Part shown: positions 58,305 through 64,000 of the stretch, piece by piece
Numbering within the stretch: the stretch's first letter is position 1
Layout of the letters: the number at the start of each line of letters is the position of its first letter
DNA from: Pythium myriotylum
Taxonomy: Eukaryota; Oomycota; Peronosporomycetes; Pythiales; Pythiaceae
DNA length: 64,000 bases
Assembly: GCA_023091665.1 (NCBI GenBank)
Contig: JALJCQ010000018.1
Location: 992,001-1,056,000 of the forward strand
Direction: 5' to 3'
The notes under the pieces: model-generated
Databases searched by the model: none
What the model was told of the DNA's origin: nothing
What the model saw: the letters and a program-made list of their open reading frames with translations, nothing else
Position numbers and translations under genes: made by a program

Positions 58305-60281
58305 ATGAATGACGCATCCGATGATGGAGCAGGCGAGCGACCAGCCCAACCCGAGTGGATTATGGTGCAAACGCTGCTTTCAACCTACGACTATCAGACC
58401 TACAGGGACGCAGAATTCTGCTGTAGCCGTGTGACACACACAGATACCGCGTATTGTCAACTGTGTGCAGCCACGACTCATCTTATGACGATCCGCCGTC
58501 TCGTTTGCCGAAGTCCCACATGCCAGCCAACCGCTGCGTGCCTGTTCAAGTGGAAGGTGTTGGCGTGCTCGACCAGTGGTGTGTGGGCAGTGTACCACAA
58601 TGGACACGCCGACGCTCGTGGCGACATTGTGGCTTGTGGAAGAGAACATAAGCCTATGATCACTGAAGAGATGAAGAAGTACATCGTCCAGCAAGACGAT
58701 TGCATGATTCCGCCAAGAATGATCCCGGGCAACCTACGAAGCGACCCAGACATTATCCAACCCTTATGGGGATATCCAACGCTACAGCAGATACAGAACT
58801 GTGTCAAATATCTCCGGAGAAGTTTGGGGTGCAAGAACAGCCATTTAGCTGTCCAGCAGCTCATCCACAAGCATCACTACCACAGCGACCTCCAAGACGA
58901 TGAACCATTCATGTTTGGCCGTCATTATGAAGCCGGTCACGTTCGCGTTGGGGCGGGCACCGATTCGGACTCATTCGTTATTGGGGTGACCACACGTGCA
59001 CTCTTGCCTTGTGCACTCGAGTGCCTTGAGAGTCTCGTTGACAAAACCAAGCGCATTCGTCCAGCTGCAAGGCTGCGCATCAGTGCCGTCATGGGTGACG
59101 CCGAAGATGCACAGTTCAACGCGGTCCACGCTGTCCCAGAATTCAAGTCTGCAAAGTATCTCATGTGCTTCTTTCATGTGTTGTACAACGTGCGGAAACA
59201 CACAAGGAATCTCGAGCCGCAGCATCGGAAGATCATGATGGACGGAATTATGAAGATGCACTACTCAAGATCACCAGGAACGTACGAGACTCGCAAGCTT
59301 GAGGTGTTGGATTCGTGGCGAGCTGTTCCAGACCTGCTTGCGTTCAGGATATACTTCGAGAAACAGTGGCTGGATGGTCGATACTCCAAGTGGCAAGTGT
59401 TCCATTCGCCATGTGGGTATGCCACAACCAACAATCCATGCGAGACATTCAACGCAACACGGAAGGTCTACACAGGTCGTCGAAGGTATCCGATGCAGCG
59501 ACTCTTGGAGATCATTTGCCGAGTTACAAAGGAGGCTCCGTCCCGCCAAAGCTTTGGTGACGCGCACATCGTCCCACCAACCCCTGAGGTATCTCGAGCT
59601 GCTGCAGCATTGATATCCGGCGACATGGTTGCGGTGTACCGAACTGATGAGCCAGATATATGTCTCGTGCGAGAACGCATAAGCACTACTGTGCCATTCG
59701 ACGAGGATCTTATACAGGTACTCGCCGGGGCCTTCATCTCGCGCAAGGTTGGCTCGCTGGAACCGTTGCCGAGGGTTGCCGTTTCCGTTGCCGTTGCCGC
59801 CGGAGTTGCCGTTGCCGTTGCCGTTGTCCTTGACACGCGAGTGGCACTCCGCGGCCCAATGACCGATCTTGCCGCAGTAGTTGCACGTGCCAGTCTTCTT
59901 GACTGCACGGCCCTTGGGCTTCGCGTCACTTGTCATGAACGCTTGGCCAAGCGTGGCTCCGTCGCCACCTTGCTCCTTGCGCTTCATGTCTTCATGGAGC
60001 AGCCGAGACGTCACGAGTTCCCACGTGAGCGCGTCGACACGCGACTCCAACGCCGTGATGAGGAACTGGTACGACTCGCTGAGACTGCCGAGAAGCGTGA
60101 TCACCAAGTCGTCTTCGCTGACCGGAGCGCCGACTGCGTCGAGTTGCTCGGCCAGGGTCTTGAGCTTGTTGATGTGCGTGAGCACATCGTCACCTTCTTC
60201 CATCATGGTCGTGAAGAAACGACGACGAAGAAAGAGCTTGTTGGCAAGGCTCTTCTTCTCGAAGTGTTCTTCCAGTCTTGA
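58305..60281 (+). CDS. MULE transposase-antisense gag chimeric ORF, unit 7
   Basis: Open. MIPG and DKTK. Confidence 0.78.
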   Translation: MNDASDDGAGERPAQPEWIMVQTLLSTYDYQTYRDAEFCCSRVTHTDTAYCQLCAATTHLMTIRRLVCRSPTCQPTAACLFKWKVLACSTSGVWAVYHNGHADARGDIVACGREHKPMITEEMKKYIVQQDDCMIPPRMIPGNLRSDPDIIQPLWGYPTLQQIQNCVKYLRRSLGCKNSHLAVQQLIHKHHYHSDLQDDEPFMFGRHYEAGHVRVGAGTDSDSFVIGVTTRALLPCALECLESLVDKTKRIRPAARLRISAVMGDAEDAQFNAVHAVPEFKSAKYLMCFFHVLYNVRKHTRNLEPQHRKIMMDGIMKMHYSRSPGTYETRKLEVLDSWRAVPDLLAFRIYFEKQWLDGRYSKWQVFHSPCGYATTNNPCETFNATRKVYTGRRRYPMQRLLEIICRVTKEAPSRQSFGDAHIVPPTPEVSRAAAALISGDMVAVYRTDEPDICLVRERISTTVPFDEDLIQVLAGAFISRKVGSLEPLPRVAVSVAVAAGVAVAVAVVLDTRVALRGPMTDLAAVVARASLLDCTALGLRVTCHERLAKRGSVATLLLALHVFMEQPRRHEFPRERVDTRLQRRDEELVRLAETAEKRDHQVVFADRSADCVELLGQGLELVDVREHIVTFFHHGREETTTKKELVGKALLLEVFFQS

Positions 60282-60602
60282 CCATGTATCTTGCGCACCA
60301 CTCGCCGACCGAACCAGCGGGAGCTGCGAGTCTTCCATCGCGAGACAGATCATCGCGAGCGCCTTGCGAGACTTCTTCTTGAAGAGGGCTCGGTCCGCGT
60401 CGGTCTGGCACTGCTCGAGTTTGACCTCTCCACAGACAACTTCCCAGACGTCGCGTTCTTCGAGCACCATCTGCATCTTGAACTTCCATGTGTGGAAGTT
60501 GGTTCCGTCGAACTTGTTGATGCGGGCTGGGGTGGTCGAATCCATGGCGAAGGCTGGGGAGGCGAAGTCGGTGGAGGCAGAGTCGGCTGGGCTTGGGCTC
60601 AT
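59718..60602 (-). pseudogene. gag N-terminal fragment, unit 8
   Basis: Thr allele in GAQDTW. Confidence 0.88.
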
Positions 60603-60976
60603 AACCTGTTGGAAGGTCGCTTGGTTGGTGGGATGCAAAATGCAAAGTGAATTGATCGGGACTTAGTTCGCCGCTGCTACCTCTAAGCCGTCTGTGTGGA
60701 GAGAGGTTGAATTGCACAGTCAAAAAAGTGAAAAACACAGGGTTTGAAGGCAACTACACGACCGAATGGTGAATGGCACAGGCATGATTGCGAGGAGGGT
60801 GAAATATAGAGTGGTTTTGGTTGACTGGCACAGGCTGCGGGTAGAGAATGACCCCCCGTCCTAATCAGGATCAAGAATAAGGTGGTCAACACTAATATCC
60901 TTGTGACCTTGTGAACCGGTAGTGGTACCGGTATCCGATACCGCTCATCCACCAGACCCCAACAATTGCAGTGACG

Positions 60977-62953
60977 ATGAATGACGCATCCGATGATGGA
61001 GCAGGCGAGCGACCAGCCCAACCCGAGTGGATTATGGTGCAAACGCTGCTTTCAACCTACGACTATCAGACCTACAGGGACGCAGAATTCTGCTGTAGCC
61101 GTGTGACACACACAGATACCGCGTATTGTCAACTGTGTGCAGCCACGACTCATCTTATGACGATCCGCCGTCTCGTTTGCCGAAGTCCCACATGCCAGCC
61201 AACCGCTGCGTGCCTGTTCAAGTGGAAGGTGTTGGCGTGCTCGACCAGTGGTGTGTGGGCAGTGTACCACAATGGACACGCCGACGCTCGTGGCGACATT
61301 GTGGCTTGTGGAAGAGAACATAAGCCTATGATCACTGAAGAGATGAAGAAGTACATCGTCCAGCAAGACGATTGCATGATTCCGCCAAGAATGATCCCGG
61401 GCAACCTACGAAGCGACCCAGACATTATCCAACCCTTATGGGGATATCCAACGCTACAGCAGATACAGAACTGTGTCAAATATCTCCGGAGAAGTTTGGG
61501 GTGCAAGAACAGCCATTTAGCTGTCCAGCAGCTCATCCACAAGCATCACTACCACAGCGACCTCCAAGACGATGAACCATTCATGTTTGGCCGTCATTAT
61601 GAAGCCGGTCACGTTCGCGTTGGGGCGGGCACCGATTCGGACTCATTCGTTATTGGGGTGACCACACGTGCACTCTTGCCTTGTGCACTCGAGTGCCTTG
61701 AGAGTCTCGTTGACAAAACCAAGCGCATTCGTCCAGCTGCAAGGCTGCGCATCAGTGCCGTCATGGGTGACGCCGAAGATGCACAGTTCAACGCGGTCCA
61801 CGCTGTCCCAGAATTCAAGTCTGCAAAGTATCTCATGTGCTTCTTTCATGTGTTGTACAACGTGCGGAAACACACAAGGAATCTCGAGCCGCAGCATCGG
61901 AAGATCATGATGGACGGAATTATGAAGATGCACTACTCAAGATCACCAGGAACGTACGAGACTCGCAAGCTTGAGGTGTTGGATTCGTGGCGAGCTGTTC
62001 CAGACCTGCTTGCGTTCAGGATATACTTCGAGAAACAGTGGCTGGATGGTCGATACTCCAAGTGGCAAGTGTTCCATTCGCCATGTGGGTATGCCACAAC
62101 CAACAATCCATGCGAGACATTCAACGCAACACGGAAGGTCTACACAGGTCGTCGAAGGTATCCGATGCAGCGACTCTTGGAGATCATTTGCCGAGTTACA
62201 AAGGAGGCTCCGTCCCGCCAAAGCTTTGGTGACGCGCACATCGTCCCACCAACCCCTGAGGTATCTCGAGCTGCTGCAGCATTGATATCCGGCGACATGG
62301 TTGCGGTGTACCGAACTGATGAGCCAGATATATGTCTCGTGCGAGAACGCATAAGCACTACTGTGCCATTCGACGAGGATCTTATACAGGTACTCGCCGG
62401 GGCCTTCATCTCGCGCAAGGTTGGCTCGCTGGAACCGTTGCCGAGGGTTGCCGTTTCCGTTGCCGTTGCCGCCGGAGTTGCCGTTGCCGTTGCCGTTGTC
62501 CTTGACACGCGAGTGGCACTCCGCGGCCCAATGACCGATCTTGCCGCAGTAGTTGCACGTGCCAGTCTTCTTGACTGCACGGCCCTTGGGCTTCGCGTCA
62601 CTTGTCATGAACGCTTGGCCAAGCGTGGCTCCGTCGCCACCTTGCTCCTTGCGCTTCATGTCTTCATGGAGCAGCCGAGACGTCACGAGTTCCCACGTGA
62701 GCGCGTCGACACGCGACTCCAACGCCGTGATGAGGAACTGGTACGACTCGCTGAGACTGCCGAGAAGCGTGATCACCAAGTCGTCTTCGCTGACCGGAGC
62801 GCCGACTGCGTCGAGTTGCTCGGCCAGGGTCTTGAGCTTGTTGATGTGCGTGAGCACATCGTCACCTTCTTCCATCATGGTCGTGAAGAAACGACGACGA
62901 AGAAAGAGCTTGTTGGCAAGGCTCTTCTTCTCGAAGTGTTCTTCCAGTCTTGA
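60977..62953 (+). CDS. MULE transposase-antisense gag chimeric ORF, unit 8
   Basis: Open. MIPG and DKTK. Confidence 0.78.
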   Translation: MNDASDDGAGERPAQPEWIMVQTLLSTYDYQTYRDAEFCCSRVTHTDTAYCQLCAATTHLMTIRRLVCRSPTCQPTAACLFKWKVLACSTSGVWAVYHNGHADARGDIVACGREHKPMITEEMKKYIVQQDDCMIPPRMIPGNLRSDPDIIQPLWGYPTLQQIQNCVKYLRRSLGCKNSHLAVQQLIHKHHYHSDLQDDEPFMFGRHYEAGHVRVGAGTDSDSFVIGVTTRALLPCALECLESLVDKTKRIRPAARLRISAVMGDAEDAQFNAVHAVPEFKSAKYLMCFFHVLYNVRKHTRNLEPQHRKIMMDGIMKMHYSRSPGTYETRKLEVLDSWRAVPDLLAFRIYFEKQWLDGRYSKWQVFHSPCGYATTNNPCETFNATRKVYTGRRRYPMQRLLEIICRVTKEAPSRQSFGDAHIVPPTPEVSRAAAALISGDMVAVYRTDEPDICLVRERISTTVPFDEDLIQVLAGAFISRKVGSLEPLPRVAVSVAVAAGVAVAVAVVLDTRVALRGPMTDLAAVVARASLLDCTALGLRVTCHERLAKRGSVATLLLALHVFMEQPRRHEFPRERVDTRLQRRDEELVRLAETAEKRDHQVVFADRSADCVELLGQGLELVDVREHIVTFFHHGREETTTKKELVGKALLLEVFFQS

Positions 62954-63274
62954 CCATGCATCTTGCGCACCACTCGCCGACCGAACCAGCGGGAGCTGCG
63001 AGTCTTCCATCGCGAGACAGATCATCGCGAGCGCCTTGCGAGACTTCTTCTTGAAGAGGGCTCGGTCCGCGTCGGTCTGGCACTGCTCGAGTTTGACCTC
63101 TCCACAGACAACTTCCCAGACGTCGCGTTCTTCGAGCACCATCTGCATCTTGAACTTCCATGTGTGGAAGTTGGTTCCGTCGAACTTGTTGATGCGGGCT
63201 GGGGTGGTCGAATCCATGGCGAAGGCTGGGGAGGCGAAGTCGGTGGAGGCAGAGTCGGCTGGGCTTGGGCTCAT
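62390..63274 (-). pseudogene. gag N-terminal fragment, unit 9
   Basis: Ala allele in GAQDAW; followed by the LTR stub at 63279-63370 and MULE sequence from 63371. Confidence 0.88.
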
Positions 63275-63648
63275 AACCTGTTGGAAGGTCGCTTGGTTGG
63301 TGGGATGCAAAATGCAAAGTGAATTGATCGGGACTTAGTTCGCCGCTGCTACCTCTAAGCCGTCTGTGTGGAGAGAGGTTGAATTGCACAGTCAAAAAAG
63401 TGAAAAACACAGGGTTTGAAGGCAACTACACGACCGAATGGTGAATGGCACAGGCATGATTGCGAGGAGGGTGAAATATAGAGTGGTTTTGGTTGACTGG
63501 CACAGGCTGCGGGTAGAGAATGACCCCCCGTCCTAATCAGGATCAAGAATAAGGTGGTCAACACTAATATCCTTGTGACCTTGTGAACCGGTAGTGGTAC
63601 CGGTATCCGATACCGCTCATCCACCAGACCCCAACAATTGCAGTGACG

Positions 63649-64000
63649 ATGAATGACGCATCCGATGATGGAGCAGGCGAGCGACCAGCCCAACCCGAGT
63701 GGATTATGGTGCAAACGCTGCTTTCAACCTACGACTATCAGACCTACAGGGACGCAGAATTCTGCTGTAGCCGTGTGACACACACAGATACCGCGTATTG
63801 TCAACTGTGTGCAGCCACGACTCATCTTATGACGATCCGCCGTCTCGTTTGCCGAAGTCCCACATGCCAGCCAACCGCTGCGTGCCTGTTCAAGTGGAAG
63901 GTGTTGGCGTGCTCGACCAGTGGTGTGTGGGCAGTGTACCACAATGGACACGCCGACGCTCGTGGCGACATTGTGGCTTGTGGAAGAGAACATAAGCCTA
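63649..64000 (+). CDS. MULE transposase ORF, unit 9, cut by the window end
   Basis: First 117 codons, up to the zinc-binding region and GREHKP. The array evidently continues. Confidence 0.75.
   Translation, partial: MNDASDDGAGERPAQPEWIMVQTLLSTYDYQTYRDAEFCCSRVTHTDTAYCQLCAATTHLMTIRRLVCRSPTCQPTAACLFKWKVLACSTSGVWAVYHNGHADARGDIVACGREHKP

Larger units (their letters stand above)
41008..64000. repeat. tandem array of 2672-bp gag/LTR/MULE units (8 complete + 1 partial)
   Basis: Unit starts at GTACTCGCC: 41008, 43680, 46358, 49030, 51702, 54374, 57046, 59718 and 62390. All are 2672 bp except the second (2678, one extra 6-bp Gly-Asn repeat in gag). Each unit is gag N-terminal 295-297 codons (-), primer-binding site, 92 bp of LTR, and 1691 bp of MULE. 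The MULE-to-gag junction contains ACAG, which is also present in I at 41004-41007, the likely microhomology of the first duplication. Units differ at only a handful of sites. The array leaves the window on the right. Confidence 0.95.

Noticed and set aside
1..64000. Envelope-like gene, host resistance or effector genes between elements
   Set aside because: All sequence is accounted for by copia, the 74-bp spacer and the MULE fragment; no signal peptide, RXLR-type or other host ORF is visible.

Overview
The window is made entirely of transposable elements. I see no host gene, tRNA, rRNA or CRISPR array. It suggests a eukaryotic, probably oomycete, genome (Phytophthora/Pythium type). The reasons are a Ty1/copia family with a 1.46-kb-codon single-ORF gag-pol, a Mutator-like (MULE) transposase of the kind common in oomycetes, and an LTR motif matching the oomycete 16-nt core promoter at about 13 of 16 positions. 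The organism is inference; the element types are seen directly.

Layout. (1) 1-12495: three copia copies. A (+, 5' end outside the window) sits inside the 3' LTR of B (-). B's coding region is broken by C (+), which is complete except for a truncated 3' LTR. (2) 12496-12569: a 74-bp spacer of three degenerate ~21-bp repeats. (3) 12570-22310: D and E, two intact + copies that share the middle LTR (LTR-internal-LTR-internal-LTR). (4) 22311-30977: four tandem units of ~2347 bp, each made of an RT-RNase H fragment (-), a 160-bp gag N-terminal fragment (-), a pre-integrase/integrase fragment (+) and an LTR (-). (5) 30978-36009: G (-), an intact element flanked by the 5-bp target duplication AAGTC and lying inside H (+), whose right part is 36010-39018. 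H in turn splits I (-), whose right part is 39019-41988. (6) 41008-64000: eight complete and one partial copy of a 2672-bp unit (gag N-terminal part of I, last 92 bp of an LTR, and 1.69 kb of a MULE transposase gene). The array runs out of the window.

All copia copies are one family: LTR 359-361 bp with TGTTG...CAACA ends, a purine tract GAGGGGGAG before the 3' LTR, and GGTTATGAGCCC directly after the 5' LTR. That last sequence is complementary to a tRNA(Met) anticodon arm (half-tRNA priming as in Drosophila copia) and also contains the gag-pol start codon. C, D, E and G each carry an open gag-pol with protease, DD35E integrase, YVDD reverse transcriptase and RNase H motifs, so the family looks recently or currently active.

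The most notable structures are the two young satellite-like arrays born from nested transposons. The 2347-bp array fits unequal crossover between the RT-RNase H regions of I and G. The 2672-bp array fits a duplication with short homology (ACAG) at its junction, later amplified. It carries a repeated 658-660-codon chimeric ORF (MULE transposase plus antisense gag). Such repeats are easy to misassemble, so copy numbers need long-read support.
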